From contig CAZABJ010000004.1 of the NCBI GenBank assembly GCA_964483375.1, positions 28,395-92,394 of the forward strand: a stretch of DNA of 64,000 nucleotides, in the 5' to 3' direction. Under the pieces are notes generated by a model. It was not told the origin of the DNA and made no database searches. It saw nothing but the letters and a program-made list of their open reading frames with translations. Both the position numbers and the translations under genes were made by a program. Below are positions 1-8,775 of the stretch, piece by piece (position 1 is the first letter of the stretch; the number at the start of each line of letters is the position of its first letter). This DNA is from JAUIEH01 sp964483375 (lineage in GTDB: Bacteria; Pseudomonadota; Alphaproteobacteria; Caulobacterales; Maricaulaceae).

Positions 1-275
1 TGACGCTGAAAGCCTTCGGCGGGCCGGACATTCCTGGATCGGAGGACGTAGCGCGTGAGGACGCCTACGCCGAAGCGCTGCGTCTGCAGGGTCGGCTTCT
101 GAGCCTTCACGATGCGATGTTCGCATCCCCCAGCCCCGGGCCCGCCAAAGCGGGGCTCGCCCATCTGGGCAAAATGAGCGATGCGGTGCGATTGCCGATC
201 ACGCCGCCGCCGGCTGCGGTGCGCGCGCAGGTCGTCGCCGCGCTGGAGGCGTTGCAGCCGGTCGATGCGACATGA
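1..275 (+). CDS. dapA: 4-hydroxy-tetrahydrodipicolinate synthase, C-terminal part
   Basis: Only the last 90 or so codons are present; the gene enters from the left edge. The open frame ends at TGA 273-275 and reads LHDAMFASPSPGPAKAGL then a short alpha-helical tail, matching the C-terminal helical domain of DapA (family pattern L-x-x-A-L/M-F-x-x-P-x-P-x-P-x-K). DapA condenses pyruvate with aspartate semialdehyde in lysine and diaminopimelate synthesis in the cytoplasm. The active-site lysine lies outside the window. Its stop overlaps the smpB start by 4 bases, and dapA-smpB is a familiar alphaproteobacterial neighbourhood, which supports the call. Inference rests on a short fragment. Confidence 0.8.
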   Translation, partial: TLKAFGGPDIPGSEDVAREDAYAEALRLQGRLLSLHDAMFASPSPGPAKAGLAHLGKMSDAVRLPITPPPAAVRAQVVAALEALQPVDAT

Positions 276-748
276 GCAAGAAGAAACAAGATGTGGCGGG
301 CAAGGTCGTGTCGGAAAACCGTCGCGCGCGTCATGAGTATTTCATTGAAGAAACGGTGGAGGCCGGTCTCGTTTTGACGGGCACCGAGGTGAAAGCGCTG
401 CGGGAAGGGCGCGCCAATATCGCGGAGTCTTATGCGAGCCCCGAGGACGGTGCGATTTACCTTATCAATGCGCATATTCCCGAATACGGCCCCGCCACGC
501 GCTTCAATCACGAACCGCGACGCAAACGGAAGCTTCTGCTGAAAAAGCGCGAGGTCGACAGGCTGTCCGGCGCGGTGCAGCGGGACGGCCGGACCTTGGC
601 GGCGCTGAAGATCTATTTCAACGAGCGCGGCATCGCGAAGCTGGAGCTTGGTCTCGCAACGGGCAAAAAGGCGCACGACAAACGGGACGCCGCCCGAGAG
701 CGGGATTGGAAGCGCGATCAAGCGCGGTTGCTACGGGACCGCGGCTGA
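272..748 (+). CDS. smpB: SsrA-binding protein SmpB
   Basis: 158 residues, the usual SmpB length. SmpB binds tmRNA and delivers it to stalled ribosomes for trans-translation. The sequence shows the N-terminal NRRARHEYFIEETVEAGLVL block, the TEVKALREGRANIAESY beta-barrel signature, and the basic C-terminal tail (KRDAARERDWKRDQARLLRDRG) that enters the mRNA channel. The ATG at 272 overlaps the end of dapA (ATGA type), suggesting translational coupling. The 3' end overlaps the convergent uracil-DNA glycosylase gene by 18 bases. No tmRNA gene is visible in this window. Confidence 0.97.
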   Translation: MSKKKQDVAGKVVSENRRARHEYFIEETVEAGLVLTGTEVKALREGRANIAESYASPEDGAIYLINAHIPEYGPATRFNHEPRRKRKLLLKKREVDRLSGAVQRDGRTLAALKIYFNERGIAKLELGLATGKKAHDKRDAARERDWKRDQARLLRDRG

Positions 749-1402
749 GGCGGTTTGCAGATGCGCTCTGATATCGGCGAGCACGGCGTTGAACATGTCG
801 GCCGTGAGCCGTCGCGTGTTCAGATTGTATCGAGAGCAGTGATAGCTATCGAAAAGGGCCACGGCGCGGCCGCCTAAGGCGAGCTCGTGGCGAGCGCCAT
901 GGGCGAAGGGCGCCTCGGCGGCGCGCACGCCCAGAGTTGCGCACACCGCGTCATGGGCGATGCGCCCCAGCGCCAGAACGGCGCAAAGGCGCGGCGCGGC
1001 GCTCAGTTCGGCCACGAGAAAGGGGCGGCAGGCTTTCGCCTCCCCGCCGGTGGGTTTGTTTTCAGGCGGCACGCAGCGCACGGCGTTGGTGATGCGGCAG
1101 TCGATCAGGGACAACCCGTCATCGGCGCGCCGGTCATAGGTCCCTTGCGCAAATCCGTGAGACAGGAGGCTGGGGTAGAGCAGGTCCCCGGCATAGTCCC
1201 CGGTGAAGGGGCGGCCGGTTCGGTTCGCCCCCATGCGCCCCGGCGCCAGCCCCACCACAAACAAGCGCGCGTCGAGGGCGCCGAACGCCGGCACCGGCGC
1301 ATTCCACCAATCAGGCTCTTTGGCGGCGTTTTCTTCGCGATAGGCGACGAGCCGGGGACACAGCGCGCAATCGCGCGCCGGTCCCGCTGCGAGGTCGCTC
1401 AT
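731..1402 (-). CDS. Uracil-DNA glycosylase, family 5 (UdgB-like)
   Basis: 223 residues. Removes uracil or related deaminated bases from DNA in base excision repair. Four cysteines at about 12, 15, 110 and 125 fit the 4Fe-4S cluster spacing of families 4 and 5 (C-x2-C ... C-x14-C). Motif 1 is GLAPGRMGANRTGRPFTGD (residues 51-69), the family 5 form. Motif 2 is HCSRYNLNTRRLT, starting at His188. Family 5 lacks the usual catalytic Asp in motif 1 and uses an alternative acid, so substrate range cannot be read from sequence. The ATG at 1402 overlaps the stop of the upstream NYN gene (ATGA), so the two form an operon on the minus strand. Confidence 0.88.
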   Translation of the reverse strand: MSDLAAGPARDCALCPRLVAYREENAAKEPDWWNAPVPAFGALDARLFVVGLAPGRMGANRTGRPFTGDYAGDLLYPSLLSHGFAQGTYDRRADDGLSLIDCRITNAVRCVPPENKPTGGEAKACRPFLVAELSAAPRLCAVLALGRIAHDAVCATLGVRAAEAPFAHGARHELALGGRAVALFDSYHCSRYNLNTRRLTADMFNAVLADIRAHLQTASAAVP

Positions 1403-1992
1403 AGATTGGCGTCGTCGTCTTCGTAAATGTCTTCGTCATCGTCCCGCATGGGACGGGTGCTGGGATCGCGCCCGATAAGTTTCGCCAAATCGGCGAGGTC
1501 GATGAAGGTGTCGGCTTGCCGGCGAAGCTCGTCGGAGACCATTGGGGGGTCGCTTTTGAGCGTGGAGACGACCGTCACCCTCACCCCGCGCCGTTGAACG
1601 GCCTCCACCATCTTGCGAAAATCACCGTCGCCGGTGAACAGCACGACATGGTCGAGGTTCAGCGCCGCCTCAAGCACGTCCACCGCCATATCGACGTCCA
1701 TGTCCCCGCGAATGCGCCGGTGTCCGGAATGGTCGGTGTAGGTGCGCGCGGGCTTGGTGACGACCGCATAGCCGTTGTAGTCGAGCCAATCGACCAGGGG
1801 CCGGATGGGCGAGAAGCGATCTTGCTCCTCGATAAGCGCGGTATAATAAGCGGCGCGAATGAGACGGCCGCGTTTACGGAATTCCTCGAGAAGACGCTTG
1901 TAATCGATGTCGATGCCGAGGGATTTCGCGGATGAGTAGAAATTTGCGCCGTCGATGAACAATGCGATGCGCTCAGTGGGATAAAAGGTCAT
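1399..1992 (-). CDS. NYN-domain (LabA/DUF88-type) putative RNase
   Basis: 197 residues from the ATG at 1992. A longer in-frame start exists upstream but would run into the divergent folK region. NYN domains have a PIN-like nuclease fold. The acidic residues expected for metal binding are visible in IALFIDGANFYSSA (N-terminus), RGDMDVDMAVDVL and VLFTGDGDFRKM. The C-terminus is a very acidic tail (DDDEDIYEDDDANL). Proteins of this LabA/DUF88 group are widespread in Alphaproteobacteria; cellular targets are mostly unknown, and RNA cleavage is inferred from the fold. It overlaps the downstream glycosylase gene by 4 bases and is probably co-transcribed with it. Confidence 0.85.
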   Translation of the reverse strand: MTFYPTERIALFIDGANFYSSAKSLGIDIDYKRLLEEFRKRGRLIRAAYYTALIEEQDRFSPIRPLVDWLDYNGYAVVTKPARTYTDHSGHRRIRGDMDVDMAVDVLEAALNLDHVVLFTGDGDFRKMVEAVQRRGVRVTVVSTLKSDPPMVSDELRRQADTFIDLADLAKLIGRDPSTRPMRDDDEDIYEDDDANL

Positions 1993-2057
1993 TGAAACAG
2001 GGGTCCTTGGCCGGTTCGAGCCGCAACCTTTACCGTGCGCCCGCCCGTCCGGGCAAT

Positions 2058-2579
2058 GTGGAAACGGCCCTGATCGCGCTCGGCGCAAACCTTCCGTTTA
2101 ACGAGCAAAGTCCAGCGCAAACCGTGCGCCGCGCGATGGCCGCCCTGGGACGGTTCGGCGTGGTGCGGGCGTGTTCGGGCCTATGGTCATCGCCGGCTTG
2201 GCCCGACCCGCAAGACCCACGCTACGTCAACGCCGCTGCAAGGCTTGAGACGGCTGTGCCGCCTGAGGTTTTGATGCCCGAGCTCCTCGCGCTTGAAAGC
2301 GCGTTTGGTCGCCAACGGAGCCTCGCAAACGCCCCGCGCACGCTTGACCTGGATCTCATCGACCATGGCGGCCGGGTTCGCGAGGAAACGCCTGCTTTGC
2401 TGCTTCCGCATCCTCGCGCCCATGAGCGCGCCTTCGTCCTGCTTCCGCTGCGTGACGTGGCGCCCCGATGGCGGCATCCAAAGCTGGGGACGGGCCTTCA
2501 GGCGTTGTTCGAAACGCTCGGGACGGACGCTTTGGCTGAGGTTGAGCGGCTGGAACCGGGACCCGATCACGCTGGCTGA
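2058..2579 (+). CDS. folK: 2-amino-4-hydroxy-6-hydroxymethyldihydropteridine pyrophosphokinase
   Basis: 173 residues from the GTG at 2058. An earlier in-frame ATG at 1962 would overlap the divergent NYN start and adds an unrelated N-terminus. FolK transfers pyrophosphate from ATP to the pterin in folate synthesis. Visible signatures are ALIALGANLPFN at the N-terminus, the LWSSPAWPDPQDPRYVNAA loop, ALESAFGRQR, and the RTLDLDLIDHGG metal-binding motif followed by LPHPRAHERAFVLLPL. The last 13 bases overlap the convergent glutathione transferase gene. Start codon choice is moderately uncertain. Confidence 0.93.
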   Translation: METALIALGANLPFNEQSPAQTVRRAMAALGRFGVVRACSGLWSSPAWPDPQDPRYVNAAARLETAVPPEVLMPELLALESAFGRQRSLANAPRTLDLDLIDHGGRVREETPALLLPHPRAHERAFVLLPLRDVAPRWRHPKLGTGLQALFETLGTDALAEVERLEPGPDHAG

Positions 2580-3322
2580 AACTGGGAGTACGTCGTCGCC
2601 TCCGCTGCTGCGAGCCGGTCGCGCCAGGCTATGAGGTCGGCGAAAGCCTCGGCCAATCGGGGATCGAACCAGCATCGTGCGGTCACCGGGCCGAGCGGCG
2701 GTTCGGTGCGGGCGATCGGTGCGACGACCTCCAAGACCACCGCCATCGCAATGTCGGCGTAGCTGAAACGTCCCAACAAATAGTCCCCGCCCGCTTGCGC
2801 GAGACCCGCGCGCGTCTTCTCAAGGGCTTCGCGCAGGGCTCCCTCTTCGAGCAAATGGGCGTATTTTCGGTCCAGGCGAGAAACCGCGTCGTGCGCGACA
2901 AACTGCATTGGGCCTCGCAACGCATTGGGAACAAAGGCCGGCAGCGCCTCTTTGAGTGCGGTCTCATCATTCAAGACACAGCGCACGACGCGTGTGCGGC
3001 CCTCCGCGAGCGCGGCTTCGCTTAACGCGTTCCAGGGTTCGATTTGGGCGAAATCCCCCAGCCGCCCGTCGCCTGCGGTTTCATTGGCGAAGTGAGCGAT
3101 GTCCCAGGACCCCCGCAAGACGTTGCGACCGACAAAGGCCACCGGGACCGACACCGAACCCGTCCACTGACGCAAGCGCATCCGCAAGCCGGGCTCGCTG
3201 AGCGTGGGGGTGTACTCTTTATAGACGTAGGGGAGCGCGCACTGCTCCAGCGCCCAGCGCGCCTTCTTGGTCCAGGGCGAAAAGGATTCGCCAACCAACT
3301 TCAAATGCGCAGGGTTCGGCAT
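2567..3322 (-). CDS. Glutathione S-transferase family protein
   Basis: 251 residues from the ATG at 3322, which has a GGGGGA ribosome-binding site just upstream. A GTG at 3361, overlapping the stop of the upstream gene, would add 13 residues rich in His and Asp and is the alternative. The N-terminal thioredoxin-like domain has the active-site region GESFSPWTKKARWALEQ and the cis-Pro segment SVSVPVAF. The C-terminal helical domain includes YLLGRFSYADIAMAVVLE (the GST N-capping region). It lies directly downstream of the caspase-like gene on the same strand, so the two are probably one transcript. Substrate unknown. Confidence 0.82.
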   Translation of the reverse strand: MPNPAHLKLVGESFSPWTKKARWALEQCALPYVYKEYTPTLSEPGLRMRLRQWTGSVSVPVAFVGRNVLRGSWDIAHFANETAGDGRLGDFAQIEPWNALSEAALAEGRTRVVRCVLNDETALKEALPAFVPNALRGPMQFVAHDAVSRLDRKYAHLLEEGALREALEKTRAGLAQAGGDYLLGRFSYADIAMAVVLEVVAPIARTEPPLGPVTARCWFDPRLAEAFADLIAWRDRLAAAEATTYSQFQPA

Positions 3323-3357
3323 TGGTCCCCCAGAACGGTGATGGTCATGGTCGCTGT

Positions 3358-5238
3358 TCACTGCCAGTCCGCGCAGTCGCCGCCGTCTTGTTCTCGCCCG
3401 GTTGCTGAAAAGACGATGCAGGAATGGCCGGGACTGCCAAACGGGGCCGGCGTGCCCGGCCGCACCACAAAGGTCACCGAACGAGAGCCGGACAGTCCGG
3501 CGGGAAAGAGCGAAAACGGACGGGCCACGCCGAAGACACGCTGTCCCGGGGTGGTTTCGGGGAGCCGTTCGAGCACGCCCCGGGCCACATAGTATGCAAG
3601 CCCGAAGAAATGCGGCGGCGCTTCATAAGAACCGGCCGCCGCGCCGATGATCTCGGCGGGCGGCACATAAGCCAGCCCGGCTGGCGCGAAGCGCACCGCC
3701 TCCGCCCAGGTCGCCGCGTCGAAGCCGGGGAAAGCCGGTGGGCTCTCGAACGCGTCGTCCGTCGCTACGCCGCCTGTAGTGGCGATCGACATCGCCTCAT
3801 AGGCGGCGATGACCCGGTCGGCGGGTCGGCCGATCTCCTGGCGCAATACGCCTTGGATTTCAGCGACGCCGGCCGCTTGAGCGTCGGTGACGTGGGAAAA
3901 GCAAACGCTTGCGTGGAACAGACGAAGCGGGGGCAGAGGAAACGCGCTTGCGACGCCGCCGGCGGGTCGTGCGGGGTCGCCCGCATGGGTGACGACAGCG
4001 ATTTGCGCAAGTCGCCGCGTGGCGCCGGCCAGTCGCCAAATCACCGACTCATACGACGTCGCGATCAGATAAAGGGGTCGATCGCCCGGCTCGATCACCA
4101 AATCGACGACCTGGGTCTCTTCTTCCGGCGTCGACAGATAGGAGGAGGAAATCGCAGCGCCCTCATAGACCGACACCACCAAAATCTCGGCGTCTTGCGG
4201 CGCTGTGGCGAGGCTGCAGCGGTTCGGATCGGCCTGGACGATTTGGGAAACCGGTTGCGGCGGTGGAGCGGCTGGCAGAGACGCGCGAACGTCCGGGGCT
4301 TGTTCGTCGGTTCCACGCCCCGCGGATCGGGCCGCCAACAAAGCCTGGGCTGCGGCCCGAAACCGCCCGTCCGGGTTGGCGGTCAAATAGGTCCGGAACG
4401 CCGCGAACGACCCCTCCGCGGAGGCCCGCTCCCAATCGGACAAGTCCCTGTCGATGGCGGCGAGGTCAAAGACCGGTGCGTCGCACCCGGCGAAACAAAA
4501 CCGTTCCGGCAGGCCGCTCGCCAGCGTGGGCATCTGCGTCCGCACCCGCCCCGCCGCCACCGCACGTCCCGCGGCCAAAAACGCGGCTTCCGCTTCAACG
4601 CCAGGCCGGCGGATTTCGCGAGCGAGCGCCATGGCGTAAGCGCCGTCGTCGGGCGTGGTTTGGTCCTCCATGGTCGACATGGCGATGAGGAGGCCGGAAC
4701 GTTGAGAATGCGGCTGGAAACCGCGAACGCCGGCTGCACGGGTGAGAGTGTTTCGGCATGCGTCGTAAACGACGAACATAATGCCTGCGCCGGCGGCTTC
4801 CAAAGCGTCAACCTGGCGTTCGAAATTGACCCCGCGTTGAGCCGCTTCGACGGCGGTGGCGACAGGCGCGCCTGAGGGGAGCATGAAGTTGCGCCGCTCC
4901 CCACGTACGGTGGCAACCGCGCCATGGCCGGCGAAGTAGAAAAACCCCACCGCATCCGGACCCGCCGACGAGAGCGCAATCGCGAAATCCGCGATCGCCG
5001 CTTCCATGCCCTCAGCGTCGGCGTCGCGCACGACGGTGACGTCGAAGGCGAGCTCTGCCAGCGCTGCGGCGAGCGCGTCGGCGTCCGCATGCGGGCGGCG
5101 CAGCGCGCCTGGCTCTGTGGGGTAGTCCTGATTCGCGAGCAGGAGGGCCAAGCGGGGCCGCTCTTGCGCAAACGTGGGTTGGGCGGAAATCGCGAACAGC
5201 GCCAGCAACGCCGCAGTCCAGAGCCGAGCCATAGGCAT
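3358..5238 (-). CDS. Secreted caspase-like (peptidase C14) protein
   Basis: 626 residues from the ATG at 5238; a second ATG two codons later is equally possible, both served by GGAG-type sites. Residues 1-25 form a signal peptide ending near AQPTFAQ. Residues about 27-240 are a caspase/metacaspase-fold p20 domain: RLALLLANQDY at the start, catalytic His105 in FYFAGHGAV and catalytic Cys161 in FVVYDACRNTL, both intact. The remaining 380 residues have no domain I recognise. A His-Cys caspase-type peptidase exported to the periplasm is the inference. Substrate and role are unknown. The stop overlaps the possible GTG start of the downstream glutathione transferase. Confidence 0.82.
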   Translation of the reverse strand: MPMARLWTAALLALFAISAQPTFAQERPRLALLLANQDYPTEPGALRRPHADADALAAALAELAFDVTVVRDADAEGMEAAIADFAIALSSAGPDAVGFFYFAGHGAVATVRGERRNFMLPSGAPVATAVEAAQRGVNFERQVDALEAAGAGIMFVVYDACRNTLTRAAGVRGFQPHSQRSGLLIAMSTMEDQTTPDDGAYAMALAREIRRPGVEAEAAFLAAGRAVAAGRVRTQMPTLASGLPERFCFAGCDAPVFDLAAIDRDLSDWERASAEGSFAAFRTYLTANPDGRFRAAAQALLAARSAGRGTDEQAPDVRASLPAAPPPQPVSQIVQADPNRCSLATAPQDAEILVVSVYEGAAISSSYLSTPEEETQVVDLVIEPGDRPLYLIATSYESVIWRLAGATRRLAQIAVVTHAGDPARPAGGVASAFPLPPLRLFHASVCFSHVTDAQAAGVAEIQGVLRQEIGRPADRVIAAYEAMSIATTGGVATDDAFESPPAFPGFDAATWAEAVRFAPAGLAYVPPAEIIGAAAGSYEAPPHFFGLAYYVARGVLERLPETTPGQRVFGVARPFSLFPAGLSGSRSVTFVVRPGTPAPFGSPGHSCIVFSATGREQDGGDCADWQ

Positions 5239-5344
5239 CTCCGCACTCCCTCGTCGATCCCATGTTAAGAAACTGAACGGAAACTGTGTCGCAAGTGGGA
5301 CGCCGGGCGGCTGAGAAGCCTGGACGCGGCTTTGTCGGGCGCTC

Positions 5345-5373
5345 TTGATGCAGCGCAAAACAGGTCCTATCCT
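5345..5373 (+). promoter_or_regulatory. Candidate sigma-70 promoter of rpoZ-rsh
   Basis: TTGATG at 5345-5350 and TATCCT at 5368-5373 are separated by 17 bases, each matching four of six consensus positions. They lie 26 bases before the rpoZ ATG. This is the only gap upstream of the long rpoZ-to-era gene run. Read by eye only; the start site is not proven. Confidence 0.35.
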
Positions 5374-5398
5374 ATTAGGCCGTATTGAGGAGAGCGCT

Positions 5399-5770
5399 AT
5401 GGCCCGGGTCACCGTCGAAGATTGTGTTGAGAAAGTCCCCAACCGCTTCGACTTGGTTTTGTACGCCGCGCATCGCGCCCGCAGCATCTCCGCCGGCGCG
5501 CCGCTCACGCTGGAGCGCGACAACGACAAAAACCCCGTCATCGCCCTGCGCGAAATCGCCGATGACATGCTCAAGCCCGATGCGCTTGAAGAGAGCCTGA
5601 TTTCGGGGCTGCAGCGCGTGGTGCCCAGCGAGGAAGAGACCGAAGAGGCCTCCCGCGAACGTGTCGCGCTGGAAGACAAATCCGGCGACGCCCCGCGCCC
5701 GGTCAGCGAAAACGAGATGCTCCGCGCGCTGCAAAGCGACCGCGACGGCGCGGGCGGCGACCGGCTCTAA
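5399..5770 (+). CDS. rpoZ: RNA polymerase omega subunit
   Basis: 123 residues from the ATG at 5399, preceded by GAGGAG. Omega assists folding and assembly of the beta-prime subunit of RNA polymerase. The conserved N-terminal block is clear: MARVTVEDCVEKVPNRFDL, then LYAAHRARSISAG and KNPVIALREIADD. The C-terminal half is an acidic, low-complexity extension typical of alphaproteobacterial omega. It precedes the rsh (p)ppGpp gene by six bases, the common rpoZ-spoT/relA arrangement. Confidence 0.96.
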   Translation: MARVTVEDCVEKVPNRFDLVLYAAHRARSISAGAPLTLERDNDKNPVIALREIADDMLKPDALEESLISGLQRVVPSEEETEEASRERVALEDKSGDAPRPVSENEMLRALQSDRDGAGGDRL

Positions 5771-5776
5771 GCGCTC

Positions 5777-8026
5777 GTGGACGACGCCCCGCATGTCGGG
5801 ACCGTCGGCGTCGCGGCACTGCCGCCAGAGCCCCCGGTCCTCACGCCGGACGAGTTGATCGCCCGGGTGAGGTCCTACGACCCTGCGGCGGATGTGGACA
5901 AAATCGCCCGGGCTTACGCGTTCGCCCAGGAGATGCATCACGGACAGCGCCGCTATTCCGGCGCGCCGTATTACGAACACCCCGTCACCGTGGCCGGCAT
6001 CCTGGCGGATCTTCGTCTGGACGTGGATACGGTCGTGACCGCGCTTTTGCACGACACGGTGGAGGACACCCGGGCCTCCTTCGACCAGGTTCGCGAAGAG
6101 TTCGGCGAAGACGTCGCCGATTTGGTCGACGGGGTGACCAAACTCGGCCAGGTCAGCCGCGCCCGCGGGGCCATCGTCAATCAAGCCGAGAACCTGCAGA
6201 AATTTGTGTTGGCGATCTCGCGTGACAGCCGGGTCTTGTTGGTGAAGTTGGCGGACCGACTGCACAACATGCGCACGCTTGGCTATGTGCCCAAGCCGGA
6301 AAAGCGTGAGCGCATCGCGCGCGAAACCATGGACATCTACGCGCCGCTCGCACGCCGCATTGGGGTCCACAGGATTTGCGTGGAACTTGAGGATCTCGCG
6401 TTTCGTTACATTAATCCCGCGGCGTACGACTCTGTCCGGAAACGATTGGCCGCGGCGAGCGATCAGCGTGCGGATGCGGTCGCGGAGGTTTCCAGCGCAG
6501 CCACTCGGCGTTTGCTTTTGGCCGGCATCGACGCGCGCGTGTTCGGACGTAAGAAGACGGCCTACTCGATTTGGCGAAAGCTTGAGCGGCGCGCCATCGA
6601 TTTCGACGACCTCGCCGACATCTACGCCTTCCGCGTGATCGTCTCGGACATGGAGGAGTGCTACCAAGCGCTCGGCGTCATTCACCGCACCTGGCGCTCG
6701 GTGCCGGAACGGTTCAAGGACTTCATCTCCACCCCCAAGCCAAACAATTATCGCTCCATCCACACCACCGTCATCGGTCCGGACAATTGTCGGGTCGAGA
6801 TGCAGATCCGCACCGAAGAGATGGATCGGGTCGCCGAGGACGGGGTCGCTGCGCATTGGCGATATAAGGACAAATCCTACGGCTATGACGCGGCCTTGGC
6901 CCGGGAGGCGGGCGGGGACCCGCTTGAGCGCATTCGCGCCCTCGTGGAGCTGTTGGAGCATGGCGGGGAGCCTGAGGAGTTTCTCGAGCACGCCAAGCTT
7001 GAGATGTTCTCCGACCAGGTGTTCGCCTTCACCCCGCGCGGGGCGCTCATCGCATTGCCGCAAGGCGCGACGGCGCTGGATTTCGCTTACGCCGTCCACA
7101 CCGCGATCGGGGACACCTGCGTGGGCGCGAAAGTGAACGGACGCCAAGTGCCGTTGCGCCACGTTCTCTCCAATGGCGACGTCGTTGAGATCATTCGCGC
7201 GGCGACGCCTGCGCCCATGCCCGGATGGGAGGATATCGCCGTCACCGGTCGGGCGCGTTCCGCCATCCGCCGGCTCATTCGCCGCTCCCAGCGCGACGAG
7301 TTCGCCCGCATCGGCAAAGCTGTGGCCGAACACGCCTTCCGCCGCGAGGGGCTCACCATGGCGCGGGCCCAGCTTGACGACGCGGTGGCGCGGCTCGACG
7401 TGGAGAGCGAGGAAGACCTGTTCGCCGCCCTCGGCAGCAATCGGTTGACCGGGGCGGACCTGTTGAACGCAGTGTTCCCCGGGCGCACCCGCGAAGACGC
7501 CGCAATCGGCGCCGACCGCGCGCTCATTGAGGACGAAACCGCATCCTTGTTCATCCACGGCCAAGGGCTGACCCCGGGGGTGAGCGTTCATTTCGCGGGG
7601 TGCTGCTCGCCCATCCCAGGCGATCGCATCATGGGTCTTTTGACGGACGGCAAGGGCGTGGAGGTGCACACCATCGACTGCGATACGCTCGCCTCGGTGG
7701 AGAACCAACAGGAGCGCTGGCTGGATCTCGGTTGGAACCTGGAGGCGGGCGCTCGCGCGATTTCCGTGGGCCGCATCCTTGCGACAGTGCAGCACGCCCG
7801 CGGGGTGCTGGCTGAGATCGCCACCGCCGTGGGCCGCTCGAACGGCAATATCACCGGGCTGCGCATCATCAATCGGGCGACGGACTTTTTCGACATGTCC
7901 TTCGACGTCGAAGTCGTCGACAATCGTCATCTAAGCCAGATCGTCGCCGCCATGCGGGCGTGCCCCAGCGTGGTGAGCGCCGAACGCGCCCGGGGCGCGG
8001 ACCCCGATGAGGAACGCCCCACATGA
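5777..8026 (+). CDS. spoT: Bifunctional (p)ppGpp synthetase/hydrolase (Rsh family)
   Basis: 749 residues from a GTG start six bases after rpoZ. Makes and degrades the stringent-response alarmone (p)ppGpp. Domain order: HD hydrolase domain (about 45-200) with an intact HDTVEDT motif at residues 92-98; synthetase domain (about 240-360) with IDFDDLADIYAFRVIV and RSIHTTV; TGS domain (about 395-455, FAFTPRGALIALPQGATALDFAYAVH); and C-terminal ACT domain (about 670-745). Both catalytic halves look complete, fitting the single bifunctional Rsh of Alphaproteobacteria. Its stop overlaps the pdxJ start (ATGA). Confidence 0.96.
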   Translation: MDDAPHVGTVGVAALPPEPPVLTPDELIARVRSYDPAADVDKIARAYAFAQEMHHGQRRYSGAPYYEHPVTVAGILADLRLDVDTVVTALLHDTVEDTRASFDQVREEFGEDVADLVDGVTKLGQVSRARGAIVNQAENLQKFVLAISRDSRVLLVKLADRLHNMRTLGYVPKPEKRERIARETMDIYAPLARRIGVHRICVELEDLAFRYINPAAYDSVRKRLAAASDQRADAVAEVSSAATRRLLLAGIDARVFGRKKTAYSIWRKLERRAIDFDDLADIYAFRVIVSDMEECYQALGVIHRTWRSVPERFKDFISTPKPNNYRSIHTTVIGPDNCRVEMQIRTEEMDRVAEDGVAAHWRYKDKSYGYDAALAREAGGDPLERIRALVELLEHGGEPEEFLEHAKLEMFSDQVFAFTPRGALIALPQGATALDFAYAVHTAIGDTCVGAKVNGRQVPLRHVLSNGDVVEIIRAATPAPMPGWEDIAVTGRARSAIRRLIRRSQRDEFARIGKAVAEHAFRREGLTMARAQLDDAVARLDVESEEDLFAALGSNRLTGADLLNAVFPGRTREDAAIGADRALIEDETASLFIHGQGLTPGVSVHFAGCCSPIPGDRIMGLLTDGKGVEVHTIDCDTLASVENQQERWLDLGWNLEAGARAISVGRILATVQHARGVLAEIATAVGRSNGNITGLRIINRATDFFDMSFDVEVVDNRHLSQIVAAMRACPSVVSAERARGADPDEERPT

Positions 8027-8775
8027 GCCCCGTTCGCCTCGGCGTAAACATCGATCACGTCGCAACGGTGCGCAATGCGCGCGGCGGCCCTCATCCCGAC
8101 CCAGTTCGCGCGGCGAAGCTGGCCATAGCGGCCGGGGCGGACGGGATAACCGCGCATCTGCGCGAAGACCGCCGGCACATCCGCGATGAGGACGTCGCCC
8201 GGCTCGAGGCTGAACTCGCCGTCCCGCTCAATCTCGAAATGGCCGCCACAGAAGAGATGCGCGACATCGCGCTGTCGGTCCGGCCGCATGCGGTTTGCCT
8301 GGTGCCGGAACGCCGCGAGGAACGCACCACCGAAGGCGGCCTCAACGCCGCGGGCGGGGGAGAGGCGTTGCGCCCGGTCATCCGCGCGCTCGGCGAGGCT
8401 GGAATGCGGGTGTCGTTGTTTATCGAACCGGACATGACGCAAATCGACGCCGCCCATGACCTCGGCGCGCCGGTGGTTGAATTTCATACTGGGCGGTATT
8501 GCCGCCTTCTCGCTGCGGGCGAGACGGCCGGGGCTGACGCCGAGTTGAGCGCGTTGCGGCGCGCAGCCGCCTACGCTGCGTCGGCCGAAATCGAAGTCCA
8601 TATGGGCCACGGCCTTGACTTTGAGACAGTTGGGCCGGTGGCGGCGATCCCTCAGCTCCGCGAGGTCAATATCGGCCATTTCCTGATGGGCGAAGCGATG
8701 TTCGTCGGTCTTGAGGCGGCGGTGGCGCGCATGCGCGCGGCAATTGCGAAGGCGCGCGCAGCGGTGTCGGCGTGA
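8023..8775 (+). CDS. pdxJ: Pyridoxine 5'-phosphate synthase
   Basis: 250 residues. Condenses 1-deoxyxylulose 5-phosphate with 3-amino-2-oxopropyl phosphate to form pyridoxine 5'-phosphate in the DXP-dependent vitamin B6 pathway. The N-terminal signature RLGVNIDHVATVRNARG is intact, followed by the TIM-barrel motifs HLREDRRHI, NLEMAATEEM and VSLFIEPD, and near the C-terminus EVHMGHGLDFET and EVNIGHFLMGEAMF. Four-base overlap with rsh upstream and with acpS downstream shows tight coupling. pdxJ-acpS is a common bacterial pair. Confidence 0.97.
   Translation: MSPVRLGVNIDHVATVRNARGGPHPDPVRAAKLAIAAGADGITAHLREDRRHIRDEDVARLEAELAVPLNLEMAATEEMRDIALSVRPHAVCLVPERREERTTEGGLNAAGGGEALRPVIRALGEAGMRVSLFIEPDMTQIDAAHDLGAPVVEFHTGRYCRLLAAGETAGADAELSALRRAAAYAASAEIEVHMGHGLDFETVGPVAAIPQLREVNIGHFLMGEAMFVGLEAAVARMRAAIAKARAAVSA

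Noticed and set aside
3424..4875. 483-codon plus-strand open frame
   Set aside because: Antisense to the caspase-like gene, whose signal peptide and His-Cys motifs are convincing; the translation is Arg/Gly-rich shadow sequence.
5375..7930. 851-codon open frame on the minus strand
   Set aside because: It lies fully antisense to rpoZ-rsh, which show clear family motifs; its Asp/His/Arg-rich translation is a typical GC-rich shadow frame.
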